Source: JAHDVS01 sp964370985
GTDB taxonomy: Bacteria; Actinomycetota; Thermoleophilia; Gaiellales; Gaiellaceae
Reading direction: 5' to 3'
Assembly (NCBI GenBank): GCA_964370985.1
Contig: CAYJLE010000001.1
Span: 1 to 64,000 of the forward strand
Length of the DNA stretch: 64,000 nt
The position numbers and the translations under genes are program-made. Shown here piece by piece: positions 15,650 through 25,413 of this stretch (position 1 is its first letter; every line of letters begins with the position of its first letter). The notes below the pieces were generated by a model. The model had not been told where the DNA came from. It did no database searches and saw nothing but the letters and a program-made list of their open reading frames with translations.

Positions 15650-16985
15650 CGGGCCGTCGCCGCGCCAGCTCGATCACGGGCTCGAGCAGCTGCGCGAGCG
15701 CTGGCTCACCAAGCTCCTCGAGCTCGTACGTGACCCTGCGCACCGGATGGCGTGTCGCGATCAGCCTGGCAAGGTCGATCGGCGTCCCGGCGACGACGAC
15801 GTCGCAGTCGACTGCGTCGATCGTCGCCGCGAGCTCGGCAAGCTGGGCATCCGAGTAGCCCATGGCCGGCAGCACCGGCCCGACCGCGGGGTACCGGGAG
15901 AACGTGTCCGCGAGCGAGCCGACCGCGTACGGCCGCGGGTCGACCAGCGTTCCCGCTCCGGCCTCGCGCGCCGCAACCGTCCCCGCGCCGAACGGCATGC
16001 CCCCGTGGGTCACGGTCGGCCCGTCCTCGACGACCAGCACCCGGGCGCCGGCGAGCGACGGGCCCGGCTCGAGCCGCACCGGCGAGGCCGCCCTCACGAT
16101 TGGCGCGCCCGGATTGACGGAGCGGACATTCGCCACAACCAGCTCGACAGCCGCGGGTGTAGCCGAGTCCACCTTGTTGACGACGACCACGTCGGCGAGG
16201 CGCACGTTCGCCTCCCCCGGGTGGAACGCGAGCTCATGGCCGGGCCGGAGCGGGTCGACCACCGTCACGTGGAGATCGGGCGCGTAGAACGGCAGGTCGT
16301 TGTTGCCGCCATCCCAGACGATCACATCGGCCTCCGCCTGGGCGCGCTCGAGGATCTCCCCGTAGTCCACCCCCGCGTACATGACCATCCCCGCGCGCAC
16401 GGGCGTCTCGTACTCCTCGCGCTCTTCCACCGTCGGATGCGCGGCGTCGATGTCGGCGAGCGTCGCGAACCGCTGCGCGCGCATCGCTTCGAGATCCCCG
16501 TAGGGCATCGGGTGCCTGACGAGCACGACCGAGAGGCCCGCGTCGAGGAGGATCCGCCCCACCCTGCGGCTGGTCTGGCTCTTGCCGCAGCCGGTGCGCA
16601 CGGCGCACACCGCGACGACCGGCCTGTCGGCACGCAGCATCGTCGCTCGCGGCCCGAGCAGCGTGAAGCTCGCGCCGGCGGCCAGCGCGATCGACGCCCT
16701 GTGCATCACGTCCTCGTGAGACAGGTCGGAGTAGGCGAACACGACCTCGCCGACTTCCTCGCCCCGGATGATCCCGGCGAGCGCGGCCTCCGGCCGGATC
16801 GGGATCCCGTCCGGATAGAGCGGCCCCGCGAGCGAGGGCGGGTACGTGCGGTCGTCGATGCCCGGAATCTGCGCGGCCGTGAAGGCCACCACGCGCACCG
16901 CCGGGTCGCCCCGGAAGACGACGTTGAAGTCGTGGAAGTCGCGCCCTCCGGCCCCCATGATCACGATCCTGCGCGCCCCCGCCAT
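15636..16985 (-). CDS. cyclic 2,3-diphosphoglycerate synthetase-like P-loop protein
   Basis: 449 aa. An N-terminal Rossmann-like region (RIVIMGAGGRDFHDFNVVF) precedes a P-loop, CAVRTGCGKSQTSRRVG (about residue 135), a Walker-B-like ADVIVWDGGNNDLPFY, and GTPase-like VVVNKVDSATP. This is the architecture of the archaeal cyclic-2,3-diphosphoglycerate synthetase family. Bacterial members are common, but their product is not established as far as I know. Start ATG 16985. It is divergent from sodA with a 93-bp gap. Could be a small-molecule kinase or cyclase; function uncertain. Confidence 0.75.
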   Translation of the reverse strand: MAGARRIVIMGAGGRDFHDFNVVFRGDPAVRVVAFTAAQIPGIDDRTYPPSLAGPLYPDGIPIRPEAALAGIIRGEEVGEVVFAYSDLSHEDVMHRASIALAAGASFTLLGPRATMLRADRPVVAVCAVRTGCGKSQTSRRVGRILLDAGLSVVLVRHPMPYGDLEAMRAQRFATLADIDAAHPTVEEREEYETPVRAGMVMYAGVDYGEILERAQAEADVIVWDGGNNDLPFYAPDLHVTVVDPLRPGHELAFHPGEANVRLADVVVVNKVDSATPAAVELVVANVRSVNPGAPIVRAASPVRLEPGPSLAGARVLVVEDGPTVTHGGMPFGAGTVAAREAGAGTLVDPRPYAVGSLADTFSRYPAVGPVLPAMGYSDAQLAELAATIDAVDCDVVVAGTPIDLARLIATRHPVRRVTYELEELGEPALAQLLEPVIELARRRPVSRR

Positions 16986-17041
16986 CCCGGGACATGATGC
17001 CGGCCGCGGGCGGACGCCGGGGCGGCCCGAGGGCGTTTCGC

Positions 17042-17047
17042 TAGGCT
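17042..17047 (+). promoter_or_regulatory. -10 element (TAGGCT) of the sodA operon
   Basis: TAGGCT lies 31 nt before the sodA ATG. A leader with a strong AGGAGG (17068-17073) follows, so this operon is leadered. Confidence 0.5.
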
Positions 17048-17078
17048 CAAGATGCCAAGACCGACCTAGGAGGAAGAG

Positions 17079-17684
<606 letters not shown>

Positions 17685-17699
17685 AACCGAGGCCCGGCC

Positions 17700-19001
17700 G
17701 TGGGCGAGCCCGGAGACCGCGCGCTGAAGGCGACGCTGGCCGCCGGGCTCGTCGCGGCCCGGGAGCGCACGCTCGCCCTGCTCGCCCCGCTTCCCGACGG
17801 TGAGCTGACGCGGCAGGTGTCGCCGCTCATGTCCCCGCTCGTGTGGGACCTCGCGCACCTCGCCTGGTACGAGGAGACGTGGCTCCTGCGCCGGCTCGCG
17901 GGCGCGCTCCCGGTCGACCCGCAGCTCGACGATCTCTACGACGCGTTCCGCCACCCGCGCGCGGAGCGCCGCTCACTGCCCCTGCTCGAGCCGGAGCGAG
18001 CGCGGGCGTACGCCGCCGACGTGCGCGAGCGCGCCCTGGGCCTGCTCGAGCGGGTCGAGCTCGACCCGGGTGACCCCCTGCGCGCCGGCGGCTTCGCGTT
18101 CGCGCTCGTCGCCCAGCACGAGCAGCAGCACGTGGAGACGATGCTGCAAACGCTGCAGCTTCGCGAGGAGCCGTACCCGCTCGGCCCGCCCGCACCGGCC
18201 GGCTCGCCGGTCGACCCCGCGGAGGTGCTCGTCCCGGCCGGAGCCTTCGTCCTGGGCACGGACAGCGAGCCCTGGGCGTACGACAACGAGCGGGCCGCCC
18301 ACGAGCTCGAGCTGCCGGCGTTCTGGATCGACGCGGCGCCGGTGACGAACCGCGCGTACGCTGCGTTCGTCGCCGGCGGCGGCTACGACAAGCGGGCCTG
18401 GTGGAGCGCCGAAGGGTGGGAGCATCGCCAGGAAGCCGACCTCGAGCACCCCCGGTTCTGGCGGCGCGAGGGTGAGGGCTCGTGGTCGCGCGTCCGCTTC
18501 GGCCACGTGGAGCCGCTCCCACCCGACGAGCCGGTGCTGCACGTCTGCTTCCACGAGGCCGAGGCGTTCGCGCGCTTCGCTGGCAAGCGCCTGCCGACCG
18601 AGTCCGAGTGGGAGAAGGCCGCCTCCTGGGACGCTACCGCCTGGCGGAAGCGCCGCTTTCCCTGGGGAGACGACGAACCCGGAGGGAGCGCCAACCTGGG
18701 CGGCCGCCACCTCGGCCCGGCCGCTGCCGGCGCCTACCCCGCCGGCAGCTCGCCGGGCGGCTGCCACCAGCTCGTCGGAGACGTCTGGGAGTGGACGGCC
18801 TCGGAGTTCCGCGCATACCCGGGCTTCGCCCCGTTCCCCTACCGGGAGTACTCGGAGGTGTTCTTCGACTCGGGCTACCGCGTTCTGCGCGGCGGCTCGT
18901 TCGCGACCCACCCTTCCGTGGCCCGGGCGACGTTTCGCAACTGGGACTTCCCGATTCGCAGCCAGATCTTCGCCGGGTTTCGCTGCGCGAGGGACGCGTG
19001 A
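17700..19001 (+). CDS. egtB: ergothioneine biosynthesis protein EgtB
   Basis: 433 aa; iron-dependent sulfoxide synthase joining a sulfur donor (gamma-glutamylcysteine or cysteine) to trimethylhistidine. The N-terminal DinB-like domain carries the iron-binding histidines (WDLAHLAWYEETW and QHEQQHVETMLQ). The C-terminal formylglycine-generating-enzyme-like domain has VPAGAFVLGTDSEPWAYDNE, KRLPTESEWEKAA, VWEWTASEF and FRNWDFPIRSQIFAGFRCA. GTG start 17700 follows sodA closely. No egtA or egtC occurs nearby, so the sulfur donor is open. Confidence 0.93.
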   Translation: MGEPGDRALKATLAAGLVAARERTLALLAPLPDGELTRQVSPLMSPLVWDLAHLAWYEETWLLRRLAGALPVDPQLDDLYDAFRHPRAERRSLPLLEPERARAYAADVRERALGLLERVELDPGDPLRAGGFAFALVAQHEQQHVETMLQTLQLREEPYPLGPPAPAGSPVDPAEVLVPAGAFVLGTDSEPWAYDNERAAHELELPAFWIDAAPVTNRAYAAFVAGGGYDKRAWWSAEGWEHRQEADLEHPRFWRREGEGSWSRVRFGHVEPLPPDEPVLHVCFHEAEAFARFAGKRLPTESEWEKAASWDATAWRKRRFPWGDDEPGGSANLGGRHLGPAAAGAYPAGSSPGGCHQLVGDVWEWTASEFRAYPGFAPFPYREYSEVFFDSGYRVLRGGSFATHPSVARATFRNWDFPIRSQIFAGFRCARDA

Positions 19002-20002
19002 GCTGCGAGCGGGCGCAGAGGCCCGCGCCGGCTCCGCGAATCGCCGTCCACCTCGGCCCCGACGACCTGAGGCGCGCCCTGCGCGCGGACGCGCTTGCGG
19101 GCCTCACCGAGACCCCGAAGGAGCTCCCGCCGAAATGGTTCTACGACGAGGTGGGAAGCGCGCTCTTCGAGGAGATCACGCGGTTGCCCGAGTACTACCT
19201 GACCCGGCGCGAGCGGGAGATCCTGACGTCGGAGGCCTCCACGATCGCGCGCCTGACGCGGGCGGAGACGCTCGTCGAGCTCGGCTCCGGAACATCGGAG
19301 AAGACGCGGTTGCTCCTGGGCGCTCTGGCCGGCGAGGGCACCCTGCGGCGCTTCGTCCCGCTCGACGTCAACGAGCGCGTGCTTCGCGACTCGGCCGTCG
19401 CGATCGCCGCCCGCTTCCCGGGGCTCGAGGTGCACGGGGTCGTCGGGGACTTCGAGCGACACCTCGAGCACGCTCCGGCGGCGGGGAACCGTCTCGTGGC
19501 GTTCCTCGGCTCGACGATCGGAAACCTGAAGCCGCCGGGGCGGGCGCGGTTCCTCGCGCGCGTCGCTGGCTTCCTCGGGCCCGGCGGCGCCCTGCTCCTC
19601 GGCACCGACCTCGTCAAGGACGAGGCGCGGCTCGTGGCGGCCTACGACGACGCTCGGGGCGTTACGGCCGCGTTCAACCTCAACCTGCTGTCCGTCCTGA
19701 ACCGGGAGCTTGGCGCGGACTTCGACCCGTCCGCCTTCGAGCACGTCGCTCGCTGGGACCCACGCCACGAATGGGTCGAGCTGGCGCTTCGCGCCCGCGC
19801 CGGCCAGCGCGTTCGCGTCGCCGCCCTCGACCTCGAGGTGGCGTTCGCCGCCGGCGAGGAGCTGCGCACGGAGATCAGCGCGAAGTTCCGGCGCGAGCGT
19901 GTCGAGGAGGAGCTCGGGGCCGCGGGCCTCCAGCTCGCGGGCTGGTGGACAGACCGGCGCGGCGACTTCGCCCTCGCCCTCGCGACGCGCGCGATACGGT
20001 AG
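18998..20002 (+). CDS. egtD: L-histidine N-alpha-methyltransferase EgtD
   Basis: 334 aa; SAM-dependent enzyme making trimethylhistidine, the first step of ergothioneine synthesis. Visible are the substrate-site PPKWFYDEVGSALFEEITRL, ELGSGTSEKTRLLL (SAM loop), FLGSTIGNLKPP and FNLNLLSVLNRELGADF. The GTG start overlaps the egtB stop as GTGA, so EgtB and EgtD are translationally coupled. Confidence 0.95.
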   Translation: MSCERAQRPAPAPRIAVHLGPDDLRRALRADALAGLTETPKELPPKWFYDEVGSALFEEITRLPEYYLTRREREILTSEASTIARLTRAETLVELGSGTSEKTRLLLGALAGEGTLRRFVPLDVNERVLRDSAVAIAARFPGLEVHGVVGDFERHLEHAPAAGNRLVAFLGSTIGNLKPPGRARFLARVAGFLGPGGALLLGTDLVKDEARLVAAYDDARGVTAAFNLNLLSVLNRELGADFDPSAFEHVARWDPRHEWVELALRARAGQRVRVAALDLEVAFAAGEELRTEISAKFRRERVEEELGAAGLQLAGWWTDRRGDFALALATRAIR

Positions 20003-20024
20003 CGCGGTGCAGCGCGCAGACGCG

Positions 20025-21155
20025 ATGCGGGTCAGGGCGGCCGTGTGGCGGGCCCCGGGGGAGCCGGGCTCCGTCGAGGAGGTGCTGCTCGACGGACCGG
20101 GAGCGGGCGAGGTGCTCGTCCGGGTCGCGGCCGCCGGGGTGTGCCACTCCGACCTCCACCAGGCGGACGGCCACCTCGGCGACGCGCTGTTCCCGATCGT
20201 GCTCGGCCACGAGGGCGCGGGGATCGTCGAGGCGGTCGGGGCTGGAGTGACCGGCCTCGAGCCTGGCCAGACCGTCGCGTTCTGCTTCATCGCCGCCTGC
20301 CGGGAGTGCGGCCGCTGCCTCGAGGGCCGGGCGACGCTGTGCGAGCGCAACTCGAGAGCGTCGTTCGAGGGGACGATGCTCGACGGCACGACCCGCCTGC
20401 GCCTCGCCGGCGGCGAGCCCGCCCGCCACTTCCTCGGGGTCGCGTGCTTTGCGGAACGGTGCGTCGTCCCCGCCGCTGCGGCTGTGCCCGTGCCGCCGGG
20501 GCTGCCGCTCTGGCAGGCCGCGCTCGTCGGCTGCGCCGTCGTGACCGGCTTCGGAGCGGTCAGCAACGCGGCCGGCGTACGCGCCGGCGAGAGTGTCTGC
20601 GTGATCGGGCTGGGCGGCGTCGGCCTGCAGGTGCTCGCCGCGGCGCGGCTGGCCGGGGCCGACCCCCTCGTCGCCGTCGATCGGGTCGCCGAGAAGCTCG
20701 AGCTCGCCCTCGCCCGCGGAGCGACCCACGCGGTCGACGCGAGCGCGGAGGATGCGGCGCGGCAGGTGCGCAAGCTCACCGGGGGCGGCGCCGACCACGC
20801 GTTCGAGGCTGTCGGGCGCGCCGAGACGATCAGACTCGCGTGGGACTCGCTGCGGGCGGGCGGGACCGCGGTCGTGGTGGGCCTCGCCCCGATCGGGGTC
20901 GAGGCGGCGGTGCCCGCGATCGGCTTTCTCTCCGAGAAGAGCCTGCGCGGCTGCTTCTACGGCTCGGGAGAGCCCCGACGCGAGATCGGCGAGCTCGCGC
21001 TGCTCGCCGCGAGCGGGGACATCGACGTCGCGGGCAGCGTCTCCCACCTCGCCGGCCTCGACGGGGTCGAGGACGCGTTCGGACGGATGCGCCGCGGCGA
21101 GGGCGCCCGCACGGTGCTCGTCATCGATCCCGAGCTCGCGGGGGTGCGGCCGTGA
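20025..21155 (+). CDS. zinc-dependent alcohol dehydrogenase
   Basis: 376 aa of the medium-chain dehydrogenase family. Catalytic-zinc region GVCHSDLHQADG and GHEGAGIVEAVG; structural-zinc Cys pattern CRECGRCLEGRATLC; nucleotide-binding GLGGVGLQVLAAAR (about 190) followed by an acidic Asp (VAVDRV), suggesting NAD. It resembles the class-III/NDMA-type branch, but the substrate is unknown. ATG 20025 is chosen; a GTG six codons upstream (20007) is possible. Its place after egtD makes a thiol- or aldehyde-related role conceivable. Confidence 0.85.
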   Translation: MRVRAAVWRAPGEPGSVEEVLLDGPGAGEVLVRVAAAGVCHSDLHQADGHLGDALFPIVLGHEGAGIVEAVGAGVTGLEPGQTVAFCFIAACRECGRCLEGRATLCERNSRASFEGTMLDGTTRLRLAGGEPARHFLGVACFAERCVVPAAAAVPVPPGLPLWQAALVGCAVVTGFGAVSNAAGVRAGESVCVIGLGGVGLQVLAAARLAGADPLVAVDRVAEKLELALARGATHAVDASAEDAARQVRKLTGGGADHAFEAVGRAETIRLAWDSLRAGGTAVVVGLAPIGVEAAVPAIGFLSEKSLRGCFYGSGEPRREIGELALLAASGDIDVAGSVSHLAGLDGVEDAFGRMRRGEGARTVLVIDPELAGVRP

Positions 21156-22063
21156 CCGGACCGACACCGCTCGAGCAGGCGCCGCCGGAGCTCGTCAGCG
21201 GACGCGAGGCCTACCTGAAGCGGGAGGACACGCACGAGCTCGGCGCGTTCAAGTGGCGCGGGGCCCTCCCCACGCTGCGCGAGCACGCCGCACGCGGCGC
21301 CCGCACAGTCGTCACCGCCTCGACCGGGAACCACGGGGCGGCGACGGCCTGGGCGGCCCGCGAGCTCGGCGTCTCGGCGATCGTGTACGCACCCGAGCAT
21401 GCGCCGCGCGCGAAGACGGCCCTGATCGAGTCGCTCGGCGCCGAGGTCAGGCTGACCGGCGCCGACCTCGACGAGGCGAAGGACGAGGCGAGGGCGTTCG
21501 CCGCCGCGAGCGGGCTGCCGTTCTTCGAGGACGGCGCCGAGCCCGCCCAGTACGAGGGCTACCGCTCGATCGCCCGCGAGGTGCTGGAGCAGCTCGGGCG
21601 CGCGCCTGCGGCGCTCGTCGTTCCGCTCGGGAACGGGGCGCTGCTCGGCGGGATCGGGGTCGAGCTCGCCGACCGATCGCCCTCGACGCTCGTCGTCGGC
21701 GTCCAGTCACGCGAGGCGCCGGTGATGGTCGAGTGCTGGAGGGCGGGCCGCATCGTCGAAAGCGACCGGTCGGGGACGTTCGCGGACGGCCTCGCCGTCC
21801 GGGTTGCGATCCCCCGTGCGGTCGACGTGCTGGCGCGGGTCGCCGGCCGGATGCTGCTCGTGTCCGAGCGGGCGATCGCGGAGGCCGTGGGGGCCTACGC
21901 GAGCGCGGGGATCCGCGTCGAGGGCGCAGCCGCGGCCGCGCTCGCGGCGCTCCCGCAGCTCGGCGACGTCCCCGATCCGCTCGTCCTCGTCGTCACGGGC
22001 CGCAACATCGACGACGAGCTGTGGCACCGGGCGGTCGAGCGCCCGGAGTCGTTTCCGGACTGA
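21152..22063 (+). CDS. PLP-dependent threonine/serine dehydratase-like protein
   Basis: 303 aa of PLP fold type II. PLP lysine in ELGAFKWRGAL (about residue 34), phosphate/substrate loop TASTGNHGAATAWAARELG, and a glycine loop VPLGNGALLGGIG. Family members deaminate Thr/Ser or perform beta-elimination. It lacks a C-terminal ACT domain, so it is not allosteric ilvA. GTG start overlaps the dehydrogenase stop (GTGA). Last gene of the sodA-egtBD operon; it might supply the C-S lyase of ergothioneine synthesis, but that is speculation. Confidence 0.85.
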   Translation: MTGPTPLEQAPPELVSGREAYLKREDTHELGAFKWRGALPTLREHAARGARTVVTASTGNHGAATAWAARELGVSAIVYAPEHAPRAKTALIESLGAEVRLTGADLDEAKDEARAFAAASGLPFFEDGAEPAQYEGYRSIAREVLEQLGRAPAALVVPLGNGALLGGIGVELADRSPSTLVVGVQSREAPVMVECWRAGRIVESDRSGTFADGLAVRVAIPRAVDVLARVAGRMLLVSERAIAEAVGAYASAGIRVEGAAAAALAALPQLGDVPDPLVLVVTGRNIDDELWHRAVERPESFPD

Positions 22064-22082
22064 GCGGCGCGCCGACGGCGCG

Positions 22083-23096
22083 TCAGGCGACGGCCCAGGT
22101 GTGGCCGGAGCCGAGCAGGGCCGCGAGGTCGCCGGCTCCGAGCTTCGCCCGGGCGGCGGCAAGCTGGTCGTCGAGCGCCTGGCCGTACACATGCCGCTCG
22201 ACCGACCGGAAGACCCCGATCGGGGTGGGGCCCGTCGGCCGCTCGCTCAGGTGGGCGAGCGCGAACGCGAGGCTCGGGTCGTGGTGGTGGGCGTCGTGGA
22301 CCACGAGCGCGTCCTCGCCGACGTCGGCGACGTCGACGATCTCCATGCTCCCGTCGCCGCGCTGGACGACGCCTCGCTCTCCCTCGGGCCCGAAGCGAAT
22401 CGGCCGGTCGTGCTCGAGCCGGATCTGGTTCAGCGCGCGCGTCTGCTTGTCGGTGAGCGCATCGAAGGCGCCGTCGTTGAAGACGTTGCAGTTCTGGTAG
22501 ATCTCGACGAACGCGGTGCCGCGGTGCGCCGCCGCCGCCCGGAGCACCCCGGTCAGGTGCGCGCGGTCGACATCGAGCGTGCGCGCCACGAACGACGCCT
22601 CGGCCCCGAGCGCCAGGGCGAGGGGGTTGAACGGGTGGTCGAGCGCCCCGAACGGCGTCGACTTCGTGATTTTCCCCTCCTCGCTCGTCGGCGAGTACTG
22701 CCCCTTCGTGAGCCCGTAGATCTGGTTGTTGAAGAGCAGAACCTTGACCGGCACGTTGCGCCTGAGCGCGTGGATCAGGTGGTTGCCGCCGATCGAGAGC
22801 GAGTCCCCGTCACCGGTCACGACCCAGACGGACAGATCCGGGCGCGCCACGGCCAGTCCGCTCGCGAGCGCGAGCGCGCGCCCGTGGATCGCGTGCACGC
22901 CGTAGGTGTTGACGTAGTAGACGAACCGTCCCGAGCAGCCGATGCCGGACACGAACACGAACTTCTCGCGCGGCACGCCCAGCTCGGGCAGGAAGCTCTC
23001 GATTGCGGCGAGGATCGCGTAGTCGCCGCAGCCGGGGCACCAGCGCGGCTCCTCCCCCGACGCCCACGCCTTGCGGTCATTCGCGGCGACGGCCAT
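22083..23096 (-). CDS. korB: 2-oxoacid:ferredoxin oxidoreductase, beta subunit
   Basis: 337 aa; thiamine-diphosphate subunit that decarboxylates a 2-oxoacid (probably 2-oxoglutarate) and passes electrons to ferredoxin. WCPGCGDYAILAA gives cluster/TPP-site cysteines; GDGDSLSIGGNHLIHALRRN is the TPP-Mg motif; NNQIYGLTKGQ and a conserved C-terminal region follow. Start ATG 23096 shares one base with the korA stop. A minus-strand operon that supports reductive or oxidative TCA flux. Confidence 0.92.
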   Translation of the reverse strand: MAVAANDRKAWASGEEPRWCPGCGDYAILAAIESFLPELGVPREKFVFVSGIGCSGRFVYYVNTYGVHAIHGRALALASGLAVARPDLSVWVVTGDGDSLSIGGNHLIHALRRNVPVKVLLFNNQIYGLTKGQYSPTSEEGKITKSTPFGALDHPFNPLALALGAEASFVARTLDVDRAHLTGVLRAAAAHRGTAFVEIYQNCNVFNDGAFDALTDKQTRALNQIRLEHDRPIRFGPEGERGVVQRGDGSMEIVDVADVGEDALVVHDAHHHDPSLAFALAHLSERPTGPTPIGVFRSVERHVYGQALDDQLAAARAKLGAGDLAALLGSGHTWAVA

Positions 23097-24931
23097 CAGA
23101 GGCGCCTCTCGATCTCGCGCTCGAGCTCCGCGAACCCGAACGGCTGGCCCTGCATCTTCGAGTAGCCCTCCGCGGGGACGAGGTACTCCGCGCGCAGCAC
23201 CCGGACGAGCTGGCCTGCGTTCAGCTCGGGCACGAGCACTCGCTCGTAGGAGGCGAGGACGTCGCGCGTGTTCGCGGGCAGCGGGCTGAGATGGGTGAAG
23301 TGGGCGGTCGCGACGGCGCCGCCGCGCGAACGCACCCGTCTGGCGGCCGCGCGGATCGCCCCGTACGTGGAGCCCCAGCCGAGCACGAGCAGGTCGGCGC
23401 CGTCGGGGTCGTCGACGTCGAGCGGCGGGATGTCCCGGGCGATCCCGGCGACCTTGTCGGCGCGCAGGGCGGTCATCCGTTCGTGGTTCTCCGGATCGTA
23501 GGAGATCGCGCCCGTGCCGTCCTGCTTCTCCAGCCCGCCGATCCGGTGCTCGAGCCCGGGCGTTCCGGGTACCGCCCACGGGCGGGCCAGCCGCTCGTCG
23601 CGGGAGTACGGCAGGAAGCCGTCGGGTGAGCCCGCGACAGTCGTGAAGGCAGGGTCGATCACGGGCAGGTCGTCGACGGCGGGGATCAGCCACGGCTCGG
23701 AGGAGTTGCCGAGGAACGTGTCCGAGAGCAGGATCACCGGGGTTCGGTACACGACCGCGATGCGGACAGCCTCGATCGCGGCGTCGAAGCACTGCGCGGG
23801 CGCGTAGGCGGCCACCACCGGCAGCGGCGCCTCGCCGTGGCGGCCGTAGAGCGCGATCATGAGGTCGGACGCCTCGTTCTTCGTCGGCATGCCCGTGGAC
23901 GGGCCGGCGCGCTGGACGTCGACGATGACGAGCGGCAGTTCGAGCATCACGGCGAGGCCGATCGTCTCCGCCTTCAGGTCCATGCCGGGGCCGCTCGTCC
24001 CGGTCACGCCGAGGTGGCCGCCGAAGGCGGCTCCGAGGGCGAGGTTGGCGGCAGCGATCTCGTCCTCGGCCTGGAACGTGCGCACGTCGAAGTTCTTGCG
24101 GCGCGAGAGCTCGTGGAGGATCTCCGAGGCCGGGGTGATCGGGTAGCTCGCGTAGAAGAGCGGCAGCCCGCTGCGCACGCTCGCCGCGATCAGGCCCCAG
24201 GCGAGAGCCGCGGCACCGGAAATGTTGCGGTACACGCCGGGGGCGGCGGGAGCGGGCTTGACCTCGTAGCGGACGGCGAACACCTCGGTCGTCTCGCCGA
24301 AGTTCCAGCCGGCCCGGAACGCCGCCAGGTTCGCCTCCCGGATCTCGACCTTGTTGGCGAACGTCTCGGCGATCCACTGCTCGGTCACCTCCACCGGCCG
24401 GCCGTACATCCACGAGACGAGCCCGAGCGCGAAGAAGTTCTTGGACCGTTCCGCCTCCCGCTTCGACAGGCCCGCGATGCCCTCGGTCGCTCCGAGCGTC
24501 AGCGTCTGCATCGGCACCCGGTAGACGCGGTAGCCGGCGAGGCTGTCGTCGTCGAGGGGGTTGGTGGTATAGCCCGCCCGCTCGAGGTTGCGCGCGTTGA
24601 ACTCGTCGTCGTTGACGATCACGGTGCCGCCGGCCTCGAGCAGGCCGATGTTGGTCTTCAGCGCCGCCGGATTCATCGCGACGAGCACGCTCGGCTCGTC
24701 GCCCGGCGTCAGGATGTCGCGCGATGCGAACTGGATCTGGAAGGCGGAGACGCCGTGCAACGTGCCGCGCGGAGCACGGATCTCGGCGGGGAAGTCCGGG
24801 AGCGTGACGAGGTCGTTGCCGAAGAGGCCGGTGGCGCTCGTGAAACGGTCGCCGGTGAGCTGCATCCCGTCGCCCGAATCCCCGGCGAACCGTATGACGA
24901 CCCGATCTCGTTCCTCGACTGCTTTCGCCAC
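23096..24931 (-). CDS. korA: 2-oxoacid:ferredoxin oxidoreductase, fused gamma-alpha subunit
   Basis: 611 aa. The gamma domain (about 1-190; VIRFAGDSGDGMQLTGDRF) is fused to the alpha domain (GNISGAAALAWGLIAASVRS, YPITPASEILHELS, GTSGPGMDLKAETIGLA), as in KorA/OforA. It forms the oxidoreductase with KorB. GTG start 24931; a TAGGGT hexamer lies 26 nt upstream. The fusion order is the usual one. Confidence 0.93.
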   Translation of the reverse strand: MAKAVEERDRVVIRFAGDSGDGMQLTGDRFTSATGLFGNDLVTLPDFPAEIRAPRGTLHGVSAFQIQFASRDILTPGDEPSVLVAMNPAALKTNIGLLEAGGTVIVNDDEFNARNLERAGYTTNPLDDDSLAGYRVYRVPMQTLTLGATEGIAGLSKREAERSKNFFALGLVSWMYGRPVEVTEQWIAETFANKVEIREANLAAFRAGWNFGETTEVFAVRYEVKPAPAAPGVYRNISGAAALAWGLIAASVRSGLPLFYASYPITPASEILHELSRRKNFDVRTFQAEDEIAAANLALGAAFGGHLGVTGTSGPGMDLKAETIGLAVMLELPLVIVDVQRAGPSTGMPTKNEASDLMIALYGRHGEAPLPVVAAYAPAQCFDAAIEAVRIAVVYRTPVILLSDTFLGNSSEPWLIPAVDDLPVIDPAFTTVAGSPDGFLPYSRDERLARPWAVPGTPGLEHRIGGLEKQDGTGAISYDPENHERMTALRADKVAGIARDIPPLDVDDPDGADLLVLGWGSTYGAIRAAARRVRSRGGAVATAHFTHLSPLPANTRDVLASYERVLVPELNAGQLVRVLRAEYLVPAEGYSKMQGQPFGFAELEREIERRL

Positions 24932-24957
24932 TAGACGGTCAGGCCACCTTCGCTTTC

Positions 24958-24963
24958 ACCCTA
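24958..24963 (-). promoter_or_regulatory. -10 element (TAGGGT) of korA-korB
   Basis: TAGGGT on the minus strand, 26 nt before the korA GTG, in the 75-bp gap after the small helical protein gene. Leaves a leader of about 20 nt with GGTGG. Confidence 0.4.
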
Positions 24964-25006
24964 CCACGCCGAGTCGGACGCGAGCGGTGGCACTCCTCCC
25001 GCGGGC

Positions 25007-25270
25007 TCAGCTCGCGTTGAGCGCGTCGAGCTCCGCCCGGAGCGAGCGGATCCGCTCCACACCGGCGGCGAGCCCATCGTGGGTGAGCTGTCCCTGGTCG
25101 GCGAGATCGAACGCCGCTTTGCCGAGACCCTCGTACGCGTTGTTGAGGTCGCGCTTGAGCTGGAGCTCCTTTGCCTCCTCCTTGGCCTTCTGCGCCGCCT
25201 CTCCGGCCAGCTCCTTGCCCTTGACTGCCGCCTGGCCGGCGACTTCCTTCGCTCTGTCGAGAAACCCCAT
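25007..25270 (-). CDS. small helical protein of unknown function (87 aa)
   Basis: Highly charged, Ala/Lys/Glu-rich helices (VKGKELAGEAAQKAKEEAKE) followed by LNNAYEGLGKAAFDLADQG. It looks like an amphipathic coiled coil without transmembrane segments. ATG 25270 has GGAGG 6 nt upstream. No known domain recognised. Confidence 0.7.
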   Translation of the reverse strand: MGFLDRAKEVAGQAAVKGKELAGEAAQKAKEEAKELQLKRDLNNAYEGLGKAAFDLADQGQLTHDGLAAGVERIRSLRAELDALNAS

Positions 25271-25295
25271 GAGCACCTCCGTGTCGTTGACCCTG

Positions 25296-25301
25296 ATACT
25301 A
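25296..25301 (-). promoter_or_regulatory. -10 element (TAGTAT) of the 87-aa protein gene
   Basis: TAGTAT on the minus strand, 25 nt before the ATG, with the GGAGG site inside the short leader. Confidence 0.45.
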
Positions 25302-25413
25302 GTGGCCGCATCCGCCGGCGCGTAGTGTGCGGCGCGTGAGCGCCCTGCTGGCAAGGGCGCGCTCGGGCGCCTCTCGCTTGCGGCGGCGGCGATCGGCGGC
25401 TTCGGCACCTGGT

